Origin: an uncultured Francisellaceae bacterium
GTDB lineage: Bacteria; Pseudomonadota; Gammaproteobacteria; UBA6186; Azoamicaceae
Assembly: GCA_903907935.1 (NCBI GenBank)
Contig: CAIVQA010000032.1
Coordinates: 1-47,573, forward strand
DNA: 47,573 bases
Direction: 5' to 3'
The position numbers were made by a program, and so were the translations under genes. The notes beneath the pieces were generated by a model. The model made no database searches and had not been told where the DNA came from. It worked only from the letters and a program-made list of their open reading frames with translations. Positions 16,564 through 23,824 of this stretch are shown here, piece by piece (positions within the stretch are counted from its first letter, which is position 1; the number at the start of each line of letters is the position of its first letter).

Positions 16564-16713
16564 ATGAAAGGGTTAGTAAGCATAATTTTAGTTTCTTTAT
16601 TAGCTATTTCCTCTATATCGTTAGCAGGATGTTGCTGTCATCATCCTAAGCATCATGGGCATCATCACGATCGTGCTGCTGAAAAAATGCACCATGAACA
16701 TGGCGATAAATAA
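16564..16713 (+). CDS. Small His-rich lipoprotein
   Basis: The 49-residue product has a lipoprotein signal peptide: a basic start, a hydrophobic stretch LVSIILVSLLAISSISL and a lipobox SLAGC with the acylated Cys at residue 23. The mature part begins CCC and has ten His in about 27 residues (HHPKHHGHHH, then MHHEHGDK). That composition suggests binding of Zn, Ni or Cu at the envelope, but I know no named family and the metal is inference. An AAGGAG ribosome site lies ten bases before the ATG, and a terminator follows at 16751. It stands alone between gpsA and the convergent vapC-like gene. Confidence 0.75.
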   Translation: MKGLVSIILVSLLAISSISLAGCCCHHPKHHGHHHDRAAEKMHHEHGDK

Positions 16714-16750
16714 TAATTAATAAAGATAATTAATTAATAAATACTTTATT

Positions 16751-16793
16751 AAACCCCGCTAGCTTCATATTTGTGTGGCGAGGGGGGTTTTTT
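16751..16793 (+). terminator. Rho-independent terminator after the His-rich lipoprotein
   Basis: AAACCCCGC pairs with GCGAGGGGGGTTT (one bulge) around a loop of about 19 nt and is followed by a run of six T. It lies 38 bp past the lipoprotein stop codon and just before the 3' end of the convergent vapC-like gene. Confidence 0.65.
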
Positions 16794-16800
16794 AATGATG

Positions 16801-17226
16801 TTATTTCTGACAAGTTATTTCTGGAGAAATAATTTGTAGTTTTGGGAAATAAAATTTCATTCTGTTAATGTCTCTAGTAATTAAACGTATATTAAGTACA
16901 CTAGCATGAGCTCCTATAAAAAAGTCAGGTAATGGGGAAATTTTTTTTCCTTTATTTTCTCTATATTTAATAAACACTTTTCCAGCTAAAAATAGAGCCT
17001 CATTTGGTATTTTAATAAGATTTAAATTACATAAATTAATTGCGCTTTCTAGTTCTTCTATTAAATTAAAGCCTATAGAAATTTCAGTATAAATAATAGA
17101 ATTTATACATAGTTCGTTTTGTAAGCAATATTGATCTAAAACGTTTTGTGACCATAAACCCCAAACTGGATCGTTAGTAAATATATCTAAAATAACATTA
17201 GAATCAACTAAGATTTTTGGTAACAA
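16801..17226 (-). CDS. vapC: VapC-like PIN-domain toxin
   Basis: The 141-residue PIN-domain protein is probably the endoribonuclease toxin of a type II pair. The acidic metal-binding positions are visible: Asp near residue 8 (ILVDSNVILDIF), Glu near 47 (NSIIYTEISIG), and the C-terminal PLPDFFIGAHA with RLITRDINR. The start is a TTG at 17226 preceded by GAGGAGAA; it begins one base after the stop of the antitoxin gene. VapC proteins usually cleave tRNA or rRNA; the target here is unknown. The gene is intact. Confidence 0.88.
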   Translation of the reverse strand: MLPKILVDSNVILDIFTNDPVWGLWSQNVLDQYCLQNELCINSIIYTEISIGFNLIEELESAINLCNLNLIKIPNEALFLAGKVFIKYRENKGKKISPLPDFFIGAHASVLNIRLITRDINRMKFYFPKLQIISPEITCQK

Positions 17227-17227
17227 G

Positions 17228-17452
17228 CTATTCTCCTCTGGTTAAATCCATAATTTGTTTTGTTGATAATTTAGTAGTTGAAATATTTTTTGCTTTTTCA
17301 AATCTAGATCCTATAGGTTTTTTGTTATTTTCTAACTCAAGATAAATTTTATTTTTTTTAACAAAAAATTTTATATTACATCCCGGGAATAGCCCAAAAT
17401 TATGTCTAATTTCTTCTGGTATGGTTACTTGGCCTTTTGATGTCATACGCAT
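17228..17452 (-). CDS. vapB: VapB-like AbrB-family antitoxin
   Basis: The 74-residue swapped-hairpin AbrB/MazE-type DNA-binding antitoxin has an N-terminal MTSKGQVTIPEEIRHNFGL followed by GCNIKFFVKKNKIYLELE. The C-terminal part (about 48-74) would wrap and neutralise the PIN toxin encoded immediately downstream. An AAAGGAAA ribosome site precedes the ATG at 17452; the third codon is also ATG and could serve. A perfect 9-bp inverted repeat at 17485-17509 upstream is a likely binding site for autorepression by the VapBC complex. Confidence 0.88.
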   Translation of the reverse strand: MRMTSKGQVTIPEEIRHNFGLFPGCNIKFFVKKNKIYLELENNKKPIGSRFEKAKNISTTKLSTKQIMDLTRGE

Positions 17453-17484
17453 AATTGTTTTCCTTTGAACTTGATTGCAGTAAG

Positions 17485-17509
17485 AGTATTACTGAGTAAT
17501 AGTAATACT
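17485..17509. promoter_or_regulatory. Inverted repeat upstream of vapBC-like pair
   Basis: A perfect 9-bp inverted repeat, AGTATTACT and AGTAATACT, is separated by GAGTAAT. It lies 33 bp upstream of the antitoxin start and overlaps the likely promoter region on the minus strand. AbrB-type antitoxins commonly bind such repeats; the assignment is inference. Confidence 0.5.
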
Positions 17510-17531
17510 TTGTCTAGAAAAAAACAATTGA

Positions 17532-17741
17532 TATACTCTCCGCTAACTGGTTTTCGGTATTCTAAAAAACAAGGAGTGTTGTTTGAGCCTCTTCGGATTC
17601 TAGTTGTTCTTTGCTTTATGAAAGGCGAGTTTCACGCACAAAATGTCAGGATAGACATTTTGACGCACGCAGGGTTCGCGCCAGGATGGTCGCGAGTCAC
17701 TTGTTTTTTAGAATACCGAAAACCAGTTAGCGGAGAGTATA
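17532..17741. repeat. Family A palindromic repeat, long composite form
   Basis: This 210-bp element has perfect 42-bp inverted arms starting TATACTCTCCGCTAACTGG. It contains the standard interior (GGAGTGTTGTTTGAGCC to GAAAGGCGAGTTTCA) plus about 60 extra bp. The extra part has a perfect 8-bp hairpin (AAAATGTC at 17640, GACATTTT at 17654) and the GCGCC-AGGATGG-GCGAGTCA block, matching the truncated copy at 1-118. It fills most of the 406-bp gap between the antitoxin gene and the divergent EPS regulator gene; an ORF across it is not credible as a gene. Confidence 0.92.
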
Positions 17742-17858
17742 TTTAGGAAGAAGAAACGTTTTTAAAATTGGACTATTGACTAGTTTTAATAGTTAATGTA
17801 AGTTTTGTTCATGAACGTAAGTTTACTGTTTATTAACTATTTAAGGTAGCCGTCTAAA

Positions 17859-18437
17859 ATGGCAGTTTTCCAAGATACCAGAGAACAGACAGAACAAAAG
17901 GTGATGGTTCATCTCCTTAGTGAAATTGAAAGTAACCCTGTCTTTACACAGCGTGGTTTGGCAGAAGAATTGGGTATTGCTCTAGGACTTATGAATCAAT
18001 ATTTAAAACGCTGTCTTACTAAAGGTTGGATCCGTGCTTCTCAAATTTCCCCTCGTAGAATTACTTATTTTTTAACTCCAACTGGCTTTAAAGAAAAAAG
18101 CCTTATGGCTAAAGATTATTTGGCCAGATCGTTTACATTTTTCCGTGATGCAAGAACAGAATGTGAAGAAGCTTTTGGAGTATGCAAAACTAATGGTTGG
18201 TTAAATATTGCTTTGCTAGGAGCAGGAGATTTAGCTGATATAGCTAAATTAGTAGCCATTGGAATTGGCGTGCAATTAGAAGTTGTAGATCTAACCATAG
18301 ACTTAAAACAATACGATGCTGTGCTAGTAACCGATGTAATGGATCCGCAAGGTACTTATGATGCGATTAATGGTAAAGTTGAAGAAGAGAGGCTTATAAC
18401 TTTAAAACTTCTTCATATTTCTAGAGTAATCCCATGA
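17859..18437 (+). CDS. EPS-associated MarR-type transcriptional regulator
   Basis: The 192-residue product has an N-terminal winged helix (about 10-85: FTQRGLAEELGIALGLMNQYLKRCLTKGWI, then RRITYFLTPTGFKEK), as in the MarR-like regulators found at the start of exopolysaccharide and O-antigen clusters. The C-terminal half (about 110-185) contains LNIALLGAGDLADIAKLVA, which looks like a Rossmann-type nucleotide or ligand-binding fold. It lies directly before the large glycan operon and in the same direction, so control of that operon is a reasonable inference. The 5' flank holds a GTTCATGAAC palindrome (17807-17816), a possible autoregulatory site. A family A repeat separates it from the flippase gene. 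Confidence 0.85.
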   Translation: MAVFQDTREQTEQKVMVHLLSEIESNPVFTQRGLAEELGIALGLMNQYLKRCLTKGWIRASQISPRRITYFLTPTGFKEKSLMAKDYLARSFTFFRDARTECEEAFGVCKTNGWLNIALLGAGDLADIAKLVAIGIGVQLEVVDLTIDLKQYDAVLVTDVMDPQGTYDAINGKVEEERLITLKLLHISRVIP

Positions 18438-18468
18438 TTAATTGGTAAATCTAGGATAACATTACGGT

Positions 18469-18616
18469 TATACTCTCAGCTAATGAGTTTTCGGTGCTCT
18501 AAAAAATAAGTCGTGAAACTCGCCTTTCGTAAAGTAAGGAGCAACTAGAGTCCAAAGAGGCTCAAACAACACTTCTTATTTTTTAGAGCACCGAAAACAG
18601 ATTAGCTGAGAGTATA
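18469..18616. repeat. Family A palindromic repeat (reverse orientation)
   Basis: This 148-bp element has 42-bp arms starting TATACTCTCAGCTAAT with three mismatches near the outer part (TGAG versus the TCTG equivalent). The interior, read in reverse, carries GGCTCAAACAACACTTC and GAAACTCGCCTTTCG. It lies between the regulator gene and the JUMPstart-like element, so any promoter for the glycan operon is either upstream of it, inside it, or in the 14 bp after it. Confidence 0.92.
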
Positions 18617-18630
18617 CATATAAATTTATG

Positions 18631-18669
18631 CAGTTTTGGTGAGCTTCACCCGGACTGCGGTAGCTATGG
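18631..18669 (+). promoter_or_regulatory. JUMPstart/ops-like element before the glycan operon
   Basis: The segment starts CAGTTTTGGTGAGCTT and ends GCGGTAGCTATGG. It resembles the 39-bp JUMPstart of enterobacterial polysaccharide operons in length and order (CAGT...GGTAGCT...GGGCGGTAGCG). The ops core GCGGTAGC is complete at 18657-18664. It can form nested stems: GGTGA with TCACC (18638-18650), and GCAG (18630-18633) with CTGC (18655-18658). In other bacteria ops pauses RNA polymerase and recruits RfaH. It lies 67 bp before the flippase start. Confidence 0.7.
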
Positions 18670-18736
18670 AAAAGTAATATTAAAAGAATTTTATGGTAAT
18701 AATTAATATTGTTTGTTAATAAATTATTAAAAAAAT

Positions 18737-20503
18737 ATGTCAACCCCATCTATTTTATCAGCAATTCAAAAGATTAGATCACTGCTTACTCGAGAAGAAA
18801 AACTTACATGGTTAGGTATTGTTGGTTTTGCTATATGCACATCTATATTAGAAGTAGTAACAGCAACTGTTATTGTAGTTTTTGCACAAGTTTTAAATCA
18901 ACCAGAAGTTGGCAAAAAATATTTAGCTATGGTGGGATTTAGCTCTAATTTACTATCGCCAAGTAGAACTTTATTTTATATAGCCATAACCGTTGGGGTA
19001 ATTTATTTAGTAAAAAATATTATGGCAGCTCTAGAAGTTTTTTATCAGAATTTTTCGATTCAAAAAATAAATTATCATTTTAAAAACAAATTACTGTATC
19101 GTTATGCGACGGCAGATTATGGATTTTATTTAACGCGCAATTCTTCTTTAGGTATGCAGATAGTCGGTGGTGACGCAGAACTAATGTTTTCTAATGGCAT
19201 GATTACTATGGCTAGTGTTTTATCTGAAGGTGTTATTTTTCTGTGTTTAATAGGGATGATTGTGTACATGAATCCTTCGTTAGCTTTTATAATATTTGGA
19301 ATTGGTACAATGTTGTGGGTAGCAATTACCAAAGGATTATTGCCGCAATTTTATCGTTGGGGGCAAAGAATGCAAGAAGCATCTCTTTATAGTTGGCAGA
19401 ATTTACAACAATTTTTTCATGCTTTCAAAGAAATTATTCTTTTGGGTAAAAAAGATGCTTTTATAAGTGCTTATCAACATCATTCTTTTAAAAAATCCCA
19501 TATTCAGGCTATTCAAACTGCTACTAATGCCCTCCCAAGGATGATGATAGAAGTATTATTTTTAGGATTGTTTATAACTACTATTGCCTTTTTGTGTTTA
19601 AAACACGAAAGCCCTGCACAAATGATTGGTATTTTATCTGGATATCTTTATGTTGGATTTCGTTTGATGCCAGGGTTAAATCGTATTATTAATCAACTTA
19701 ACCTTTTTAAATCGGCTATTCCATCTATAGAAAGAGTTTATCAAGAATATACCACAATAGCTGCTAAAGAAAATTATGTAGATCTTCCTGATTTTGTCTT
19801 TAATAAATCCATTTCTTTGCAAGATGTTAGGTTTAGATATTTTAATACCGAAAAAAATGCTCTTAACAATATATGTCTAGAAATAAAAAAAGGTGAGTGT
19901 ATTGGTATTGTTGGAGAAACTGGATCTGGCAAATCAACTCTGGTGGATGTTATTTTGGGGTTATTAAAGCCTCACGAAGGTTTAGTATCTATTGATGGAG
20001 AATACCAAGTTAATTCTTATCAGTGGCATAAAAAAATTGGTTATGTTCCTCAATCGGTGTATCTAATAGATGATACAATCGAAGCTAATATTGCTTTTGG
20101 AGAACAAGAGGTAGACTTAGTAAAATTAAACACGGCAATCGATGTAGCGCAATTACGTAAATTTATTGATGAGCTACCAAATGGTTCTAACACTATTGTA
20201 GGAGAGAGAGGAATTAGGTTGTCTGGTGGGGAGAGGCAGAGGATCTCTATTGCCAGAGCTTTGTATAGAGAGCCGGAAGTGTTGATTTTTGATGAAGCGA
20301 CTTCAGCACTAGATAATGAAACGGAAGCTAGGTTGATGGAAACAATTAATGCTATTAGTCGAGATCATACTGTTATTATGATTGCTCATCGGGTGACGAC
20401 ACTTAAAGATTGCAATCGGATTGTAGTTATGGAAAATGGAATTATAAAACAGATTACAAGTTACGAAAGTCTTCAAATAATTAAAATGGGAAATTATGCA
20501 TAA
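18737..20503 (+). CDS. ABC transporter fused permease/ATPase, PglK-like glycolipid flippase
   Basis: The 588-residue half-transporter has about six membrane helices in residues 20-320 and a C-terminal ATPase: Walker A GETGSGKST, signature LSGGERQRISIARAL, Walker B VLIFDEATSALD, and an IAHRVTT switch. Exporters of this build at the head of glycan clusters (PglK, WlaB type) flip lipid-linked oligosaccharides across the inner membrane. No Wzx or Wzy is seen in the cluster, which strengthens that assignment. It is the first gene after the JUMPstart-like element. MsbA-like lipid export is the main alternative. Confidence 0.85.
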   Translation: MSTPSILSAIQKIRSLLTREEKLTWLGIVGFAICTSILEVVTATVIVVFAQVLNQPEVGKKYLAMVGFSSNLLSPSRTLFYIAITVGVIYLVKNIMAALEVFYQNFSIQKINYHFKNKLLYRYATADYGFYLTRNSSLGMQIVGGDAELMFSNGMITMASVLSEGVIFLCLIGMIVYMNPSLAFIIFGIGTMLWVAITKGLLPQFYRWGQRMQEASLYSWQNLQQFFHAFKEIILLGKKDAFISAYQHHSFKKSHIQAIQTATNALPRMMIEVLFLGLFITTIAFLCLKHESPAQMIGILSGYLYVGFRLMPGLNRIINQLNLFKSAIPSIERVYQEYTTIAAKENYVDLPDFVFNKSISLQDVRFRYFNTEKNALNNICLEIKKGECIGIVGETGSGKSTLVDVILGLLKPHEGLVSIDGEYQVNSYQWHKKIGYVPQSVYLIDDTIEANIAFGEQEVDLVKLNTAIDVAQLRKFIDELPNGSNTIVGERGIRLSGGERQRISIARALYREPEVLIFDEATSALDNETEARLMETINAISRDHTVIMIAHRVTTLKDCNRIVVMENGIIKQITSYESLQIIKMGNYA

Positions 20504-20524
20504 TATTAAAATTTCAGTTGTGGT

Positions 20525-21655
20525 ATGAAATCAATTCAATTTATAGATCTAAAAACGCAACAAGAGTGTGTTCGTCCACAAATTGATACTGCAATTAAGC
20601 GAGTGCTTGATCATGGTATTTATATTATGGGGCCAGAAGTTTTTGAATTGGAAGAGCAATTGGCTAAATTTTGCGGAGTAAAACATGCTATTTCTTGTGC
20701 AAATGGAACTGATGCGCTTGGGCTTGGTTTAATGGCTATGAGAGTTAAACCAGGAGATGCTGTTTTTGTACCTTCCTTTACTTTTGCGGCAACAGCAGAA
20801 GTTGTTGCTTGGATGGGAGCAACACCAGTTTTTATTGATTCACTAGAAGATACCTACAATATTGATCCAAAAAGTTTAGAACAAGGAATTCAAACGGCTA
20901 AAAAAGCAGGGCTTCGACCTGTTGGGATAATCCCAGTAGATTTATTTGGACAACCTGCAGATTATGATTCTATAGACGTAATTGCTAATGAATATAAGTT
21001 GTGGATTATGGCAGATGGTGCTCAAAGTTTTGGGGCAAGTTATAAAGGCAGAAAAGTTGGTAATATTGGTGATTTAGCAACAACAAGTTTTTTCCCAGCT
21101 AAACCATTGGGTTGTTATGGTGATGGTGGTGCGGTTTTTACCAACGATGATGAGCTGGCAACTGTTATAAAATCTTTGCGTGTTCATGGTCAAGGATCAG
21201 ATAAGTATGATAATGTACGTATTGGTATGAATGGTAGGTTAGATACAATACAAGCAGCGATTTTAATAGAAAAGCTTAAAATATTTTCTGATGAATTAAT
21301 TGCTCGACAACAAATTGCGGATATTTATAATGCAAGGCTTAAAGATATTGTTAGAGTGCCGTATGTAATTGATGAAGCAACATCAGCGTGGGCTCAATAT
21401 ACGGTTCGTCTTCTTAATGGTATAAATCGCACTAAATTGATAGACGGTTTAAAAGAAAAAGGAATTCCAACTATGGTTTATTATGTAAAGCCTTTACATT
21501 TACAACCAGCTTATAATTTTTATTTAACGGCAACAGGAAAAGGTTTACCTGTATGTGAAACTTTAGCGAATGAAGTTTTGAGTTTACCGATGAGTGGTTA
21601 TGTAACTCAAGTACAAATTAATAATATTATTAAATGGATTAAAGAGTGGATTTAG
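20525..21655 (+). CDS. WbpE-like DegT/DnrJ/EryC1 sugar aminotransferase
   Basis: The 376-residue PLP enzyme transfers an amino group to a keto nucleotide sugar. It starts with the family-typical IQFIDLKTQQECVRPQID, and has ANGTDAL (phosphate binding), ADGAQSFGASYKG, the PLP-Lys region TSFFPAKPLGCYGDGG, and RMGMNGRLD-like RIGMNGRLDTIQAAIL. It is closest in pattern to WbpE, which aminates UDP-3-keto-GlcNAcA. The WbpA, WbpB and WbpD partners of that pathway are not in this window, so they must be elsewhere or the substrate differs. It lies one base before pseB. Confidence 0.85.
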   Translation: MKSIQFIDLKTQQECVRPQIDTAIKRVLDHGIYIMGPEVFELEEQLAKFCGVKHAISCANGTDALGLGLMAMRVKPGDAVFVPSFTFAATAEVVAWMGATPVFIDSLEDTYNIDPKSLEQGIQTAKKAGLRPVGIIPVDLFGQPADYDSIDVIANEYKLWIMADGAQSFGASYKGRKVGNIGDLATTSFFPAKPLGCYGDGGAVFTNDDELATVIKSLRVHGQGSDKYDNVRIGMNGRLDTIQAAILIEKLKIFSDELIARQQIADIYNARLKDIVRVPYVIDEATSAWAQYTVRLLNGINRTKLIDGLKEKGIPTMVYYVKPLHLQPAYNFYLTATGKGLPVCETLANEVLSLPMSGYVTQVQINNIIKWIKEWI

Positions 21656-21656
21656 T

Positions 21657-22664
21657 ATGCTTAAAAATTTTCTTATAAAAAAACCAGAATTAAATAATAA
21701 AACTATTTTGATTACAGGAGGTACTGGATCTTTTGGTAATCAGTTTGTACAAGCAATAGTTGATCATTATTCTCCTAAAAAATTAATTATTTTTTCAAGA
21801 GATGAGCTAAAACAGTATGAAATGGCACAAAAATTCCCTGATTCTAAGTATAGTTTTATGCGTTATTTTATTGGAGATGTTCGCGATTATAGTCGTTTAG
21901 AAATGGCTTTGCGTGATGTGGATATTGTTATTCACACAGCGGCATTAAAGCACGTTCCAATAGCTGAATATAATCCATATGAATGTATTCATACTAATGT
22001 TATTGGAGCTGAGAATATCGTTAGAGCATCTTTAAGAAATGGCGTTCAAAAGGTATTAGCTTTGTCGACAGATAAGGCTGTTAGCCCTATTAATCTTTAT
22101 GGGGCTAGTAAGCTTGCTGCAGAGAAAATCTTTATTGCTGCTAATAATATCAGAGGTTCTGATCCGACTATTTTCTCTGTAGTACGTTATGGTAATGTAG
22201 TTGGTTCTAGAGGGAGCGTTGTTCCATTTTTTCAAAAATTACTTAAAGATGGAGCAAAATCACTACCAATAACTGATAATGAGATGACGCGATTTTGGGT
22301 AACGTTGCCTCAAGGAGTTGATTTTGTTTTATCTAATTTAGCTCTAATGCATGGTGGAGAAATTTTTATTCCAAAAATTCCTAGTATGAAAATAATTGAT
22401 TTAGCACAGGCTATTCAATCTGGAATTCAAACCCATACCATTGGTATTCGTCCTGGTGAGAAGCTTCATGAGTGGCTTTTAACTTCCGATGAAGCATTGC
22501 AAACATTGGAAATGGAAGATAGGTATGTAATTATTCCAAACGCTTTACACATTGAGTCGAGTAACAAATATATTAAAAGTAAGCCTATTGGTAAAAGAAT
22601 GATTTATTCTAGCGAAACTAATACTGAATGGGTAACTACAGAGCAACTTACCAAAATATTATGA
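21657..22664 (+). CDS. pseB: UDP-N-acetylglucosamine 4,6-dehydratase (inverting), PseB-type
   Basis: The 335-residue SDR-family enzyme catalyses the first step to pseudaminic acid: it dehydrates UDP-GlcNAc and inverts C5 to give the 4-keto-6-deoxy-L-AltNAc sugar. The NAD(P) site GGTGSFG is at residues 21-27. FSRDELKQYEM, HTAALKHVPIAEYNP, STDKAVSPINLYGASKLAAEK with the Tyr-x3-Lys pair, and RYGNVVGSRGSVVPFF are the hallmarks of PseB/FlaA1. The length matches. Its TGA stop overlaps the pseC start (ATGA). Confidence 0.95.
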   Translation: MLKNFLIKKPELNNKTILITGGTGSFGNQFVQAIVDHYSPKKLIIFSRDELKQYEMAQKFPDSKYSFMRYFIGDVRDYSRLEMALRDVDIVIHTAALKHVPIAEYNPYECIHTNVIGAENIVRASLRNGVQKVLALSTDKAVSPINLYGASKLAAEKIFIAANNIRGSDPTIFSVVRYGNVVGSRGSVVPFFQKLLKDGAKSLPITDNEMTRFWVTLPQGVDFVLSNLALMHGGEIFIPKIPSMKIIDLAQAIQSGIQTHTIGIRPGEKLHEWLLTSDEALQTLEMEDRYVIIPNALHIESSNKYIKSKPIGKRMIYSSETNTEWVTTEQLTKIL

Positions 22665-23824
22665 TCCCATACGGAAGACATTCTGTAGATCAAAAAGACA
22701 TTGATTCTGTAATACGGGTGTTACAAAGTGATTGGTTAACCTGTGGTTCAATGGTTGATCAATTTGAGGATATATTAGCAAAAGTAGTTGATGCTAAATA
22801 TGCTATTGCTTGTTCTAACGGAACGACAGCATTACATTTAGCGATGTTAACATTAGGGATAAATTCAGGGGATACTGTATTGGTGCCAGCAGTTACTTTT
22901 TTGGCATCTGCAAATGCTGTTCAATACGTTGGGGCGGATGTTGTTTTTGTTGATGTTGATCAATCTACGGGCTTGATAACAGCAGCAACATTAGAAAAAG
23001 CTATCTTAGCTAACAAAAACAAATCTCTAAAAGCAGTAGTGAATGTTCATCTTGCAGGGCAATGTGAAGATTTAGAAGCTATTTATAAAATAGCTAAAAA
23101 ATATAATTTACTAATTATTGAAGATGCTGCTCATGCAATTGGTACTGTTTATATAGATCAAAACAATAAAAGGCATCCAATAGGTTCAAATGCTTTTTCT
23201 GATATTACAACATTTTCTTTTCACCCGGTTAAGACCATTGCTATGGGTGAAGGTGGTGCCGTTACAACTAATAATTTAGAGATTGCAAAAAAACTAAAAT
23301 TATTGCGTAGTCATGGGATAGTTCGTGAAAAAACAGAATGGGAAGGTAATGAATCTGGGCCATGGTATTACGAAATGCAAGAACTTGGGTTTAATTATCG
23401 TATTAGCGATATCAATTGTGCACTAGGCGTTAGTCAATTAGAAAAACTAGCTATATTTAAATTTGAACGCACTAAAATTGTTAAATTTTATGATGATGCA
23501 TTTCTAAATATTGAGTATATAAAGCCTATAAAAAAATTAAACCATTCTGATACAGCTTGGCATTTATATATAGTTCATATTGATTATGAAAAAATAGAAA
23601 AATCAAGAACTCAAGTTATGACGGAATTAAAAGATAATGGTATTGGAACACAAGTACACTATATTCCATTATATAAACAACCATATTATAAGAAAAAAAT
23701 TGGTGATATTAAATTATCTGGTGCAGAGATCTATTATTCACAGTGCTTAAGCTTACCATTGTATGTTGGTTTAAAACCAAATGATCAACTTAATGTAATT
23801 AAATTCTTGAAAGAATATGCTTAA
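22661..23824 (+). CDS. pseC: UDP-4-amino-4,6-dideoxy-L-AltNAc aminotransferase, PseC-type
   Basis: The 387-residue PLP-dependent aminotransferase acts on the PseB product, adding the C4 amino group. Features include IPYGRHSVDQKDIDSV, SDWLTCGSMVDQFE, CSNGTTALHLAML, EDAAHAIGT, the PLP-Lys segment TFSFHPVKTIAMGEGG, and GFNYRISDINCALG. I start it at the ATG at 22661, which overlaps the pseB stop, rather than at an earlier in-frame codon inside pseB. Its end overlaps the next gene by 8 nt. Confidence 0.94.
   Translation: MIPYGRHSVDQKDIDSVIRVLQSDWLTCGSMVDQFEDILAKVVDAKYAIACSNGTTALHLAMLTLGINSGDTVLVPAVTFLASANAVQYVGADVVFVDVDQSTGLITAATLEKAILANKNKSLKAVVNVHLAGQCEDLEAIYKIAKKYNLLIIEDAAHAIGTVYIDQNNKRHPIGSNAFSDITTFSFHPVKTIAMGEGGAVTTNNLEIAKKLKLLRSHGIVREKTEWEGNESGPWYYEMQELGFNYRISDINCALGVSQLEKLAIFKFERTKIVKFYDDAFLNIEYIKPIKKLNHSDTAWHLYIVHIDYEKIEKSRTQVMTELKDNGIGTQVHYIPLYKQPYYKKKIGDIKLSGAEIYYSQCLSLPLYVGLKPNDQLNVIKFLKEYA

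Noticed and set aside
17465..17746. 93-aa plus-strand ORF
   Set aside because: It is almost wholly family A repeat sequence (17532-17741) and has no ribosome site.
1..18616. Family A repeats as a CRISPR array
   Set aside because: Copies are kilobases apart, palindromic and of unequal length, with no regular spacers and no cas genes.
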